From the NCBI RefSeq assembly GCF_001546115.1, contig NZ_KQ955208.1:333452-397451 (forward strand): DNA of 64,000 bases, given 5' to 3'. The notes under the pieces are model-generated. The model did not search any database and was not told the origin of the DNA. It saw nothing but the letters and a program-made list of their open reading frames with translations. Source of the stretch: Paracoccus aminovorans. Its GTDB lineage: Bacteria; Pseudomonadota; Alphaproteobacteria; Rhodobacterales; Rhodobacteraceae. Made by a program: the position numbers and the translations under genes. The first letter of the stretch is position 1. Each line of letters starts with the position of its first letter. Positions 17,743-26,376 of this stretch are shown here, one piece after another.

Positions 17743-18219
17743 TCAGGCGCGGTCGTCCTTGGGCGAGCTCATCACCACATGGGTGGTAATGGTGGCGATC
17801 TGCGGAAAGGCGCCCAGCACCTCGGTATGGAAGCGACGATAGGATTCGAGGTCGCGCACCTCGACCCGCAGCAGGTATTCGACCGAGCCGGTGATATTGT
17901 GGCATTCGCGGACCTGCGGCGCGGCCAGGCAGGCGCGCTCGAAGGCGCGTTGCGCCTCGTTCGAGTGGCGCGCGAGGCCGATGGTGACATAGGCGGTGAA
18001 GCCGGCGGCGCGGGCTGCGGGCGCGATGACGGCGCGATAGCCCAGGATGGCGCCGCGGCGTTCCAGATCCTGCACCCGGCGCAGGCAGGCCGAGGGCGAG
18101 AGCCCGACCTCGGCCGCGAGCTATTGATTCGGGATCCGTCCCCGCCGTTCGAGGATGCGCAATATCCGCGCGGAAATCGGGTCGTCATCGAAAGCAGATT
18201 GTTGATCTTGTCCAGGCAT
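17743..18219 (-). pseudogene. Lrp/AsnC-family regulator interrupted by an amber codon
   Basis: Reading from the ATG at 18219 gives the start of an Lrp-type helix-turn-helix (ISARILRILERRGRIPNQ), then TAG at codon 33 (18121-18123), then in the same frame LAAEVGLSPSACLRRVQDLERRG and a complete effector domain ending MSSPKDDRA. In homologous proteins Glu usually follows NQ, so one GAG-to-TAG change explains it. The rest of the frame (from 17743) is intact, with no other damage. It is divergent from the lysE-type gene, the classic partner of such a regulator. A translation restart at the Met at 18075 would lose the DNA-binding helix. Confidence 0.85.
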
Positions 18220-18286
18220 GCGGCACTCTGGTCGAAAATTGCGATTGTCCTGCAATATCATCGCGTGGCAGAACGGGAAATCACCA

Positions 18287-18877
18287 ATGTCGCATCAGAT
18301 CCTGCTGGCGCTCGTCGCCTTTGCCTTTGCCACCTCGGTCACGCCGGGGCCAAACAACCTGATGCTGATGGCATCCGGGGCGAATTTCGGCTTGCGGCGC
18401 AGCGTGCCGCATCTGCTGGGCGTGGCCTTGGGATTCGGGGCCATGGTGGCGCTGCTGGGCCTGGGCGTCGACCGGCTGATCGCCGAGGCGCCCCGGCTGG
18501 CGCTGGCGCTGAAGGCCGTGAGCCTGGTCTATGTGCTGTGGCTGGCCTGGAAGATCGCCCATGCCGCCGCGCCCGAGGGCCAGGCCGGCACCGGGCGGCC
18601 GATGGGTTTCCTGGCCGCCTGTGCCTTTCAATGGGTCAATCCCAAGGCCTGGATGATGGGGCTGGGGGCGCTTTCGGCCTATTCCGCCGGCGCGGGCGGG
18701 GCTCTGGTGGTGGCGGCGGTGTTCACGCTGGTGAACCTGCCCTCGGTCGCGCTTTGGGCGGCGATGGGGCAGGGGCTGCGCGGGCTCTTGCAGGACGCGG
18801 GCCGGCGCCGGCTCTTCAACCGGGTGATGGCGGTGCTGCTGGTCGCCTCGATGCTACCGGTGCTCAGCGGGCACTGA
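18287..18877 (+). CDS. LysE/RhtB-family amino acid exporter
   Basis: A 196-aa inner membrane protein with about six hydrophobic segments. The start SVTPGPNNLMLMASGANFGLRRSVPHLLGVALGF is the family signature, and FQWVNPKAWMMGLGALSAY the second. It would export an amino acid or a related compound. Divergent transcription from an Lrp/AsnC-type gene 67 bases away suggests that regulator controlled it; the regulator now carries a stop codon. Its 3' end overlaps the convergent DMT gene by 14 bases. Confidence 0.92.
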   Translation: MSHQILLALVAFAFATSVTPGPNNLMLMASGANFGLRRSVPHLLGVALGFGAMVALLGLGVDRLIAEAPRLALALKAVSLVYVLWLAWKIAHAAAPEGQAGTGRPMGFLAACAFQWVNPKAWMMGLGALSAYSAGAGGALVVAAVFTLVNLPSVALWAAMGQGLRGLLQDAGRRRLFNRVMAVLLVASMLPVLSGH

Positions 18878-19742
18878 CCGCGATCAGGCCGGCGACGCCC
18901 AGCACGATCAGCGCCATGCCGGCGCGCTGGCGCATCGAGGCGCCCTCGCGGAACACCCGGCCCGAGACGAGCTGCGCCATCACCACCTCGACCAGGGCCA
19001 GGGTGCGGACATTCGCGGCCGAGGTCAGCGCGAAGCCCAGGAACCAGAACAGCGAGGCCAGCGCCCCCAGCGCGCCCGCGCCCAGCGAGCCGCGCCAATG
19101 CCGGACGATGCCGGCAAGCGCCGGCCGGTCTGCCAGCCCGAGCCAGGCCAGCATGATCGCGCTTTGCAGGGCCAGGCTCAGCGCCAGGACGGTGGCGGCG
19201 CGCAGCCCGCTTGCGCCGAAGGGCAGCGCCAGGATCGCGCCGCGAAAGCCGATGGCCGAAAGCCCGAACAGCGCCCCGGCCGCGATGCCCAGGCCCGCCG
19301 CGCGCCAGCCGCCGCGCCGCCAGTCGGCGCCCGACATCAGCACCACGCCCAGCGTCGCCGTGGCGATGGCCGCCATGCGGGCCGGGCCCAGCGGCTCGGC
19401 CAGCAGCAGCGTCCCGATCAGGGCCAGGGTGACCGGCTCGGTCTTGATCAGCGCGGTGGTGACGCCGAAGCCGCGGCTCTCCATCGTCAGCAGCATCAGC
19501 GCCGTCGCCGCGATCTGCGCCAGCGCGCCCAGCATGGCCCAGCCGAGGCTCGCCGGACCGGGCAGCGGGATGGCGGTGAAGCCGGCCAGCACCGCCAGCA
19601 GCAGCGCCGCGAAGGGTAGGCCAAAGAGGAAGCGCACCGCCGTCGCGCCCATGGTGCCGAGTTCCGCAGTCAGCCGACGCTGCGCCGCATTGCGGCCGGT
19701 CTGCGCCGCCGCCGCGACCAGCGTGGCGAGGATCCAGCTCAT
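18864..19742 (-). CDS. DMT-superfamily (EamA) transporter
   Basis: A 292-aa membrane protein with about ten hydrophobic segments in two EamA repeats; the halves meet near residue 145 (VVLMSGADWRRGGWRAAGLGI). The family includes exporters and importers of metabolites; no substrate can be read off. The ATG overlaps the hemE stop (TGATG), so it is the second gene of a hemE operon, but a link with haem synthesis is not established. Confidence 0.9.
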   Translation of the reverse strand: MSWILATLVAAAAQTGRNAAQRRLTAELGTMGATAVRFLFGLPFAALLLAVLAGFTAIPLPGPASLGWAMLGALAQIAATALMLLTMESRGFGVTTALIKTEPVTLALIGTLLLAEPLGPARMAAIATATLGVVLMSGADWRRGGWRAAGLGIAAGALFGLSAIGFRGAILALPFGASGLRAATVLALSLALQSAIMLAWLGLADRPALAGIVRHWRGSLGAGALGALASLFWFLGFALTSAANVRTLALVEVVMAQLVSGRVFREGASMRQRAGMALIVLGVAGLIAVSAR

Positions 19743-20770
19743 CAGCCCCGGATCGCCTCGATCATGCGGCTGACATTGTCGGGATCGGCGTCGGGCGTGA
19801 TGCCATGGCCGAGGTTGAAGATATGCGGGCCCTTCGAGAAGGCCGCGACGATGCGGCGGGTCTCGGCCACCAGTGCCTCGCCCCCCGTGACCATCAGCCG
19901 CGGGTCGAGGTTGCCCTGCACGCAGCCGTCCTTCTGCACCTCGGCGGCGGCCCAGTCGGCGCTGACGGAATTGTCCAGCGCCACGGCATCGGCGCCGGTG
20001 GCGCGGGCAAAGCCGGCATAGCGTGGCCCGGCCTCGCGCGGGAAGGCGATGACGGGCACGCCGGGATGGCGGGCCTTCAGCGCGGCGATGATGCGGCGCG
20101 TCGGCGCCACCGCGAAATCGTCGAAATCGGCGCCCTTCAGCGAGCCGGCCCAGCTGTCGAAGAGCTTGACCACCTCGGCCCCGGCCTCGATCTGGGCCGA
20201 GAGATAGGCGATGGTGCCCTCGGTGATGCGGTCGATCAGCGCGGCGAAGGCGGCACGGTCGGCAGCCTTGAAGGCATGGGCCGGGCCCTGGTCGGGGGTG
20301 CCGCGGCCGGCGATCATATAGGTGGCGACGGTCCAGGGCGCCCCGGCAAAGCCGATCAGCGTCGTCTCGCGCGGCAGTTCGCGGGCGAGGATGCGGACGG
20401 TTTCATAGACCGGCGAGAGGGTGTCGTGGATCGCCTCGACCGGCTTCAGCGCCGCCACGCCGGCAGCGTCGGTGATGGTGGACAGGCGCGGGCCTTCGCC
20501 GGTCACGAACCACAACTCGGCCCCCAGCGCCTGCGGCAACAGCAGGATGTCCGCAAACAGGATCGCCGCGTCGAAGCCATAGCGGCGGATCGGCTGCAGC
20601 GTCACCTCGGCCGCGAGATCGGGCGTATAGCACAGCGACAGGAAGTCGCCGGCCTGGGCGCGGGTCGCGCGGTATTCGGGCAGGTAACGGCCGGCCTGGC
20701 GCATCATCCAGACGGGCGGCACGGGCAGGCGCTCGCCCTTCAGGGCGCGCAGGATGGTCTTGTCGGACAT
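19742..20770 (-). CDS. hemE: Uroporphyrinogen decarboxylase
   Basis: A 342-aa enzyme converting uroporphyrinogen III to coproporphyrinogen III. The N-terminal signature [17 protein letters not shown] and [12 protein letters not shown] are present, with the catalytic Asp in the latter. [24 protein letters not shown] and the final [16 protein letters not shown] are all typical. Divergent from hemC with 76 bases between, so haem-pathway genes share a promoter region here. Confidence 0.98.
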   Translation of the reverse strand: MSDKTILRALKGERLPVPPVWMMRQAGRYLPEYRATRAQAGDFLSLCYTPDLAAEVTLQPIRRYGFDAAILFADILLLPQALGAELWFVTGEGPRLSTITDAAGVAALKPVEAIHDTLSPVYETVRILARELPRETTLIGFAGAPWTVATYMIAGRGTPDQGPAHAFKAADRAAFAALIDRITEGTIAYLSAQIEAGAEVVKLFDSWAGSLKGADFDDFAVAPTRRIIAALKARHPGVPVIAFPREAGPRYAGFARATGADAVALDNSVSADWAAAEVQKDGCVQGNLDPRLMVTGGEALVAETRRIVAAFSKGPHIFNLGHGITPDADPDNVSRMIEAIRG

Positions 20771-20846
20771 GGATCACCTCTTGCGCCCCTTCATGGCCGG
20801 CCTGTCCCCGTTGTCAAGGGCGCGAGAGGGCGCTAAGCCCTTGGCC

Positions 20847-21782
20847 ATGGAACCGACACAGACCCAGATCATCCGCATCGGCACGCGCGGCTCGGCCCTG
20901 GCGCTGGCGCAGGCGCATGAGACCCGCGACCGGCTGAGGGCCGCGCATGGCCTGCCCGAGGCCGCCTTCGAGATCGTGGTCATCAAGACCACCGGCGACC
21001 GCGTGCTGGACCGGCCGCTGAAAGAGATCGGCGGCAAGGGCCTGTTCACCCGCGAGATCGAGGATGCGCTGCTGTCGGGCGAGATCGACATCGCCGTGCA
21101 TTCCATGAAGGACATGCCGACGGTGCAGCCGCAGGGACTGGTCATCGACTGCTACCTGCCGCGCGAGGATGTGCGGGACGCCTTCGTCTCGCCGCAATAT
21201 TCCGGAATTTCCCAGCTTCCCCAAGGCGCTGTCGTCGGTTCCTCGAGTCTGCGGCGGCGGGCGCAGCTGGCGGCGCGGCGGCCCGACCTGCAGCTGGTCG
21301 AATTTCGAGGAAACGTGCAGACACGTTTGAAAAAGCTGGAAGATGGCGTGGCGGTCGCGACCTTCCTTGCCATGGCCGGGCTGTCGCGGCTGGGCATGCT
21401 GCATGTCGCGCGCGGTCCGGTCAGCCCCGACGAGATGCTGCCCGCCGTGGCGCAGGGCTGCATCGGGGTCGAGCGGCGTTCGGATGATGCGCGCATGGCC
21501 GGGCTGCTGGCGGCGATCGGCGACCGGGACAGCGCGCTGCGCGTCGCGGCGGAACGGGCGTTCCTGGCGCGGCTCGACGGTTCCTGCCAGACGCCCATCG
21601 CCGGGCTGGCGGAATTGGAGGGCGACCGGCTGCGGCTGCGGGGCGAGATCCTGCGGCCCGACGGCAGCGCGGTCATCGCGGGCGAGCGCATCGGGCCGGC
21701 CGGCGACGGCGCCGCCATGGGCGACGACCTGGCGGCAGAGCTGCGCGGCCGCGCGCCTGCGGATTTCTTCGACTGGTCCTAA
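20847..21782 (+). CDS. hemC: Hydroxymethylbilane synthase (porphobilinogen deaminase)
   Basis: A 311-aa enzyme that joins four porphobilinogens into hydroxymethylbilane. The dipyrromethane cofactor Cys is C247 (LDGSCQTPIAG), the catalytic Asp is D81 (EIDIAVHSMKDMP), and GTRGSALALAQ and GSSSLRRRAQL are the substrate-binding stretches. The start at 20847 is right at the domain; the frame is open further back without a good signal. The stop overlaps the convergent cobD stop by four bases. Confidence 0.98.
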   Translation: MEPTQTQIIRIGTRGSALALAQAHETRDRLRAAHGLPEAAFEIVVIKTTGDRVLDRPLKEIGGKGLFTREIEDALLSGEIDIAVHSMKDMPTVQPQGLVIDCYLPREDVRDAFVSPQYSGISQLPQGAVVGSSSLRRRAQLAARRPDLQLVEFRGNVQTRLKKLEDGVAVATFLAMAGLSRLGMLHVARGPVSPDEMLPAVAQGCIGVERRSDDARMAGLLAAIGDRDSALRVAAERAFLARLDGSCQTPIAGLAELEGDRLRLRGEILRPDGSAVIAGERIGPAGDGAAMGDDLAAELRGRAPADFFDWS

Positions 21783-22720
21783 AGCGCCAGCATCGCGGCC
21801 AGCGCCAGCCCCAGCATGAGCATCGCGTGGCGATAGAGCCGCAGCCCGGCCATCAGGTCGCGCGGGGCGGGATCGCGGGCGGTTTCGTTCAGCCAAGGCT
21901 CGGGGGATTCGACGCCGTGATAGCGGCGGGGGCCCGACAGCCGCACGTCCAGCGCGCCGGCCATGGCGGCCTCGGGCCAGCCGGCATTGGGCGAGCGGTG
22001 GCGGCGCGCGTCGCGGCGGATCACCCGCAGGGCGCGGCCCTGGTTCGGCGGTGCCGCCAGCAGGAACAGCAGCGCCGTCAGCCGCGAGGCGGGCAGGTTC
22101 ACCATATCGTCCAGCCGCGCCGCGACCCGGCCGAAGAGCGCGTGGCGCGGGCTCATGTGGCCGATCATCGAATCGAGCGTGTTGATCGCCTTGTAGGCGG
22201 CAATGCCGGGCAGGCCGGCGACGGCGGCCCAGAACACCGGCGCGACGATCCCGTCCGAGGCGTTCTCGGCCAGGCTCTCCAGCGCCGCGCGGGCGATGGG
22301 GGCGGGGAGGTCGTCGAGATCGCGGCCGACGATCATCGCCACGGCGCGCTTCGCGGCCGGCATGTCGCCGGCCTGCAGCGGCCGGGCCACGGCGGCGACG
22401 TGATCGTCAAGCGAGCGCACGGCGACCAACGGCCAGGCCAGCACGCCCAGAGCCACCGCGCCGCCGGGCTGCGGCAGCAGCGCCCAGGTCAGCAGCAGCG
22501 CCGGCAGCACCGCCGCCGTCACCACCACCGCGACCGCGAAGGCACCGCGCAGGATGCGCTGCCCGCCGTGATTCCAGCGCCGATCCAGCGCCGCGATCAG
22601 CCGGCCGAGCCAGGTCACCGGATGGCCGATGCGGCGATAGAGCCCGTCCGGCCAACCCAGCGCCGCGTCCACCGCCAGCGCCACCAGCGCCACGGTCAGG
22701 GTCTGGGACGACAGGATCAT
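21779..22720 (-). CDS. cobD: Adenosylcobinamide-phosphate synthase (CobD/CbiB)
   Basis: A 313-aa membrane protein of cobalamin synthesis that attaches the aminopropanol arm to adenosylcobyric acid. Signatures: AVDAALGWPDGLYRRIGHPVTWLGRLI at the start, ALESLAENASDGIVAPVFWAAVAGLPG in the middle, and RRDARRHRSPNAGWPEAAMAGAL, all typical of CbiB. Four or five hydrophobic segments. The start overlaps the stop of the phosphatase gene (ATGA). No riboswitch was seen upstream. Confidence 0.95.
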   Translation of the reverse strand: MILSSQTLTVALVALAVDAALGWPDGLYRRIGHPVTWLGRLIAALDRRWNHGGQRILRGAFAVAVVVTAAVLPALLLTWALLPQPGGAVALGVLAWPLVAVRSLDDHVAAVARPLQAGDMPAAKRAVAMIVGRDLDDLPAPIARAALESLAENASDGIVAPVFWAAVAGLPGIAAYKAINTLDSMIGHMSPRHALFGRVAARLDDMVNLPASRLTALLFLLAAPPNQGRALRVIRRDARRHRSPNAGWPEAAMAGALDVRLSGPRRYHGVESPEPWLNETARDPAPRDLMAGLRLYRHAMLMLGLALAAMLAL

Positions 22721-23262
22721 GGCGCGACCCGGTTGACGGCCTCGACCGCCCAGCCGCCGGGGGTGCGGGTCAGCACGGTCAGCGACAGCGGCGCGACCGA
22801 GAAGGACAGCGCCGCCGGCCCCACCGCCAGCGCCAGCGCGGCGCGGACCGTGCCGGCATGAGCGATGACCGCGGTCGTGCCCCGCGCGCGTTCCAGCAGC
22901 GCCTGCACCCGCGCGGCCATGTCGAGAAAGCTCTCGCCGCCCGGCGGGCGGGTCTGGGCCAGCGTCTCGGGCGGCAGCGGGCCGAGGTCGGGGATTGCGG
23001 CGCCGGGTTCTTCCCAGGCGCCGAAATCCTGCTCCCACAGGGCGGGGTGATAGTCGGGGGACAGGCCCAGCGCCTGCGCGGTCTGTCGGCAGCGCAGCGC
23101 CGGGCTGGACCAGACCTGCGTGGCCTCCGCAAGCATCCGCGCCGCCCAGCCGAGCCGCTCGCGGTCGCTGCAATCGGCCGACACGTCGCGCCGGCCGGCC
23201 AGCCCCGGCACCGCAAGCGGCGCGTGGCGCAGGATCATCAGCCGGGTCGGATCGTCCTTCAT
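22717..23262 (-). CDS. Histidine phosphatase family protein, probably alpha-ribazole phosphatase (CobC-like)
   Basis: A 181-aa phosphoglycerate mutase-fold phosphatase. The usual RHG is RHAPL here (LMILRHAPLAVPG), with WSSPALRCRQTAQALG and the second His in VIAHAGTVRAAL. Coupling with cobD by ATGA overlap supports a role in removing the phosphate of alpha-ribazole phosphate, but the fold alone does not prove it. The start MKDDPTRLMILRHAP is preferred to the open frame reaching 23355. Confidence 0.75.
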   Translation of the reverse strand: MKDDPTRLMILRHAPLAVPGLAGRRDVSADCSDRERLGWAARMLAEATQVWSSPALRCRQTAQALGLSPDYHPALWEQDFGAWEEPGAAIPDLGPLPPETLAQTRPPGGESFLDMAARVQALLERARGTTAVIAHAGTVRAALALAVGPAALSFSVAPLSLTVLTRTPGGWAVEAVNRVAP

Positions 23263-23377
23263 CGCCGCAGCCTTGGCGCGGCCCTCGGTGCTTGTCAACG
23301 CGCCCCGCCGAAGCGCAGGATCGGCGGCGACAGAAGGCTTGACGCGAGACCCCATCCGCAGGCATAAACCATTTAAA

Positions 23378-23391
23378 TGAACACTCGTTCA
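23378..23391. promoter_or_regulatory. Candidate TetR-type operator before ivd
   Basis: TGAACACTCGTTCA, a 5-4-5 perfect palindrome, 20 bases before the ivd start. The form is like operators of TetR-family regulators of fatty or branched-chain acyl-CoA metabolism. No regulator gene adjoins. Confidence 0.45.
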
Positions 23392-23410
23392 ATAACCGGG
23401 GAGGGAACCG

Positions 23411-24571
23411 ATGTTCACCGCAGGCATGGCGTTCGATCTGGGCGAGGATGTGAACGCGCTTCGCGACACCGTTCACCGCTGGGCGCAGGAGCGCGTCAAG
23501 CCCATCGCCGCCGAGGTCGACCGCAGCAACGCATTCCCGAACGATCTGTGGCCCGAGATGGGCGAGATGGGCCTGCTGGGCATCACCGTGCCCGAGGAAT
23601 TCGGCGGCACCGGCATGGGCTATCTGGCGCATGTGATCGCGACCGAGGAGATCGCCCGCGCCTCGGCCTCGGTCAGCCTGTCCTATGGCGCGCATTCCAA
23701 CCTCTGCGTGAACCAGATCAAGCTGAACGGCAGCGATGCGCAGCGGGCGAAATACCTGCCCGACCTGTGCAGCGGCAAGGCGGTCGGCGCGCTGGCCATG
23801 TCCGAAGAGGGCGCCGGCAGCGACGTGGTCGGCATGAAGCTGCGCGCCGAGAAGCGCGGCGACCGCTATGTGCTGAACGGCAGCAAATACTGGATCACCA
23901 ACGCCCCCGACGCCCATACGCTGGTCGTCTATGCCAAGACCGACCCCGAGGCGGGCAGCAAGGGGATCACCGCCTTCATCGTCGAGCGCGGCATGAAGGG
24001 TTTCAGCACCAGCCCGCATTTCGACAAGCTCGGCATGCGCGGCTCGAACACCGGCGAGCTGATCTTCGAAGACTGCGAGGTGCCGGCCGAGAACATCCTG
24101 GGCGCCGAGGGCAAGGGCGTGCGCGTGCTGATGTCGGGGCTGGATTACGAACGCCTGGTGCTGTCGGGCATCGGCACCGGCATCATGGCGGCCTGCCTCG
24201 ATGAGGTCATGCCCTATGTCCGCGACCGCAAGCAGTTCGGCCAGCCCATCGGCTCGTTCCAGCTGATGCAGGGCAAGATCGCCGACATGTATGTCGCGCT
24301 GAACACCGCGCGGGCCTATGTCTATGAGGTGGCGCGCGCCTGCGACGCCGGCAAGGTCACGCGCCAGGACGCGGCCGGCGCCGTGCTTTACGCCAGCGAA
24401 CAGGCCATGGTGCAGGCGCATCAGGCCGTGCAGGCGCTTGGCGGCGCGGGCTTCCTGAACGATTCGGCGGTCTCGCGGCTGTTCCGCGACGCCAAGCTGA
24501 TGGAGATCGGGGCCGGAACCTCGGAAATCCGTCGCATGTTGATCGGGCGTCAACTGATGGAGATCGCCTGA
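23411..24571 (+). CDS. ivd: Isovaleryl-CoA dehydrogenase
   Basis: A 386-aa acyl-CoA dehydrogenase. The catalytic base fits E247 ([14 protein letters not shown]), the position special to isovaleryl-CoA dehydrogenases rather than near residue 370 as in most others. FAD-binding stretches [17 protein letters not shown] and [11 protein letters not shown] and the C-terminal [14 protein letters not shown] are present. It makes 3-methylcrotonyl-CoA in leucine degradation. First gene of a cluster with mcc and mvaB; the next ATG overlaps its stop. Confidence 0.95.
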   Translation: MFTAGMAFDLGEDVNALRDTVHRWAQERVKPIAAEVDRSNAFPNDLWPEMGEMGLLGITVPEEFGGTGMGYLAHVIATEEIARASASVSLSYGAHSNLCVNQIKLNGSDAQRAKYLPDLCSGKAVGALAMSEEGAGSDVVGMKLRAEKRGDRYVLNGSKYWITNAPDAHTLVVYAKTDPEAGSKGITAFIVERGMKGFSTSPHFDKLGMRGSNTGELIFEDCEVPAENILGAEGKGVRVLMSGLDYERLVLSGIGTGIMAACLDEVMPYVRDRKQFGQPIGSFQLMQGKIADMYVALNTARAYVYEVARACDAGKVTRQDAAGAVLYASEQAMVQAHQAVQALGGAGFLNDSAVSRLFRDAKLMEIGAGTSEIRRMLIGRQLMEIA

Positions 24572-25068
24572 TGCGCTTCCTGCTGCTGCTGGCCCTGGCC
24601 GGCTCGCCCGCCCTGGCCGAGGGGCCGCCCTATGATGCCGGGATGCTGCCGGCCTGTCTGGACCGGACCGCGGAATCATCCGCCGATGCCAGGGTCTGCA
24701 TCGGTGAGGCCGCCACGCAATGCATGGCGCGGCCCGGCGGCGACACCACCGTCGGCATGGTCGATTGCCTGAGCGCCGAGGCCAAGGACTGGGACAGCCT
24801 GATGAACGGCTGGTATGGCAAGGCCATGCAGCAGACCGAGGCGCTGGACGCCGAGATGAAGTCGCTGGGCTCGGCCGCCGAGCCCGCCGCGCCGGTGCTG
24901 AAACAGGCGCAACGCGACTGGATCGCGTTTCGCGATTCCAGCTGCAAGTTCCAGTCCATCCGCTATCAGGGCGGCACCGCCGGCGGCCCGGCCGCTGCGA
25001 CCTGCCTGATGCAGATGACCGGCGAACAGGCGCTGCAGCTGCGCGAGCTGCTGGAGGATGCGCCATGA
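24571..25068 (+). CDS. LprI-type (DUF1311) exported protein, copy 1
   Basis: A 165-aa protein with signal peptide [17 protein letters not shown]. The DUF1311/LprI-N pattern is seen as CIGEAATQCM, VDCLSAEAKDWDSLMNGWYG, then QAQRDWIAFRDSSCKFQSIRYQGGTAGGPAAATCLMQMT. In M. tuberculosis LprI inhibits lysozyme; other members are uncharacterised. The ATG shares a base with the ivd stop and its own stop overlaps the next start, so it is translated with a metabolic enzyme, which is odd. Confidence 0.82.
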   Translation: MRFLLLLALAGSPALAEGPPYDAGMLPACLDRTAESSADARVCIGEAATQCMARPGGDTTVGMVDCLSAEAKDWDSLMNGWYGKAMQQTEALDAEMKSLGSAAEPAAPVLKQAQRDWIAFRDSSCKFQSIRYQGGTAGGPAAATCLMQMTGEQALQLRELLEDAP

Positions 25069-25541
25069 TCCGTGCGGCCGCGCTGCTGCTGGCGGCGGGG
25101 CTCGCCGCGCCCGCCCTGGCCGGCGATGCCTCGGGTTTCGATCCGGCCAGCATCGACCAATGCCTGGCCGCCGCGCCGACCCAGGGCGCGCGCGCCGATT
25201 GCGCCGGCATCGGCATGGAGGCCTGCCTGGCCTATGCCAAGGGCAAATACAGCGGCGACGACCCGGACTTCCCGATGGCGAATTGCCTCGACGCCTCGCA
25301 CCAGGCCTGGGAGGCCAAGCTGACCGCCACCTATGACGCGGCACTGACGGCCGAGGGCACTAAGCCGCAGGAGATGCTGCGCCGGGCCGAGCGCAGCTGG
25401 CTGCAATTCCGCGAGGACCTGTGCAACCAGGCCCGCGCCGCCGCACCCGAGGGCCAAGGCGAACTGGCTGCCGCCCGCTGTCTCCGCGACGAGACCGCGC
25501 GCCAGACCGCGCTCTTGCTGGCGCTGGAGCCGGCCGAATGA
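25065..25541 (+). CDS. LprI-type (DUF1311) exported protein, copy 2
   Basis: A 158-aa paralogue of the gene before it, with its own signal peptide (MIRAAALLLAAGLAAPALAG) and the same pattern: CAGIGMEACL, ANCLDASHQAWEAKL, RAERSWLQFREDLCNQARAAA and AARCLRDETARQTALL. The two are clearly diverged, so the duplication is not recent. ATGA overlap with copy 1. A hairpin terminator follows. Confidence 0.82.
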   Translation: MIRAAALLLAAGLAAPALAGDASGFDPASIDQCLAAAPTQGARADCAGIGMEACLAYAKGKYSGDDPDFPMANCLDASHQAWEAKLTATYDAALTAEGTKPQEMLRRAERSWLQFREDLCNQARAAAPEGQGELAAARCLRDETARQTALLLALEPAE

Positions 25542-25558
25542 CCGCCCCCATGCCGAAA

Positions 25559-25582
25559 GGGCGCCCCGCGACGGGACGCCCC
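25559..25582. terminator. Hairpin between LprI copy 2 and ompW
   Basis: GGGCGCCCC and GGGACGCCCC flank the loop GCGAC; the paired arms are GGGCG/CGCCC and CCC/GGG with a bulge. It lies between convergent genes, after AAA and before CTCT, so it could act in both directions. Confidence 0.5.
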
Positions 25583-25615
25583 TCTCCGGTTCGTGGTGGA
25601 TCCCCGGAATTCCGC

Positions 25616-26227
25616 CTAGAACTTCATCACATAGCTGACGCCGACGACGACCGGATCGACCTCGACCTTGCCGATCTCGGCCCCGTTCAGGGTCACGTCG
25701 GCGTCGATGTCGATCCAGCGCAGGTCGGCGCGGATCGCGGCGCGGTCGTTGATCCAGTAGTCGGCGCCCAGATGCGCGGCCAGGCCCCAGCTGTTCTTGA
25801 CCCGCAGCTCGGCCCCGCTCAGCGGCCCGCGCGCATCGCCGTCCCAGAAGCCGGTGAAGTTCACGCCAAGGCCGACGAAGGGCTTGAACTGCTCGGTCGC
25901 ATCGAAGTGGTATTGCAGCGAGATCACCGGCGGCAGCTGCTTGACGGTGCCGATCTCGACCCCGTTCGACTTGATCGAATGCTTGAAGGGCAGGGCGGCC
26001 AGCAGCTCGACGCCCAGGTTGTCGCGGATGAAATATTCGGCGGTGATGGTCGGGCGGGTGCTGTCGCCGATCTCGGTCGGCACGGTGCCACCGGCCAGCA
26101 CGCCATTGTCCGACTTGGGGTTCACATTCGCCAGCCCGAAGCCCAGCGTCCATTCCCCCTGCGACTGCGCCAGCGCGGGCGAGGCCAGCAGGGCAAGCGC
26201 TGCGGCGATCAGCATATGGTGTTTCAT
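25616..26227 (-). CDS. ompW: OmpW-family outer membrane protein
   Basis: A 203-aa beta-barrel protein. Signal peptide MKHHMLIAAALALLASPALA; then the OmpW features: WTLGFGLANVNPKSDNG, RPTITAEYFIRDNLGVELLAALPFKH, PPVISLQYHFDATEQFKPFVGLGVNFTGFWD, and a final VDPVVVGVSYVMKF ending in Phe as outer membrane barrels do. OmpW forms an eight-stranded channel for hydrophobic molecules. A perfect FNR-type site stands 60 bases upstream, matching known oxygen control of ompW in E. coli. Confidence 0.93.
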   Translation of the reverse strand: MKHHMLIAAALALLASPALAQSQGEWTLGFGLANVNPKSDNGVLAGGTVPTEIGDSTRPTITAEYFIRDNLGVELLAALPFKHSIKSNGVEIGTVKQLPPVISLQYHFDATEQFKPFVGLGVNFTGFWDGDARGPLSGAELRVKNSWGLAAHLGADYWINDRAAIRADLRWIDIDADVTLNGAEIGKVEVDPVVVGVSYVMKF

Positions 26228-26285
26228 GGCGATCCTCTCGTCTTGTTTTCCGCCGTGACAAGGCGCCCGCGCCGCTCACGAAACC

Positions 26286-26299
26286 TTGATCTGCATCAA
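26286..26299. promoter_or_regulatory. FNR/FnrP-type box
   Basis: TTGATCTGCATCAA, a perfect match to the consensus TTGATNNNNATCAA. It lies between ompW (minus, start 26227) and mccB (plus, start 26377). The distance fits activation of ompW; an effect on mccB is possible. Confidence 0.7.
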
Positions 26300-26376
26300 G
26301 ATCCGGCCACCCCGGCCCGGCTGCGTCAGTTTGGCGCAGCCGCCCGGACGCCGGCCCGACCCGAAAGGATGACGCG

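Noticed and set aside
21779..25216. Very long minus-strand open frame (1145 codons)
   Set aside because: Only the part from 22720 downward is protein-like (cobD). The rest lies opposite ivd and LprI genes and reflects high GC content.
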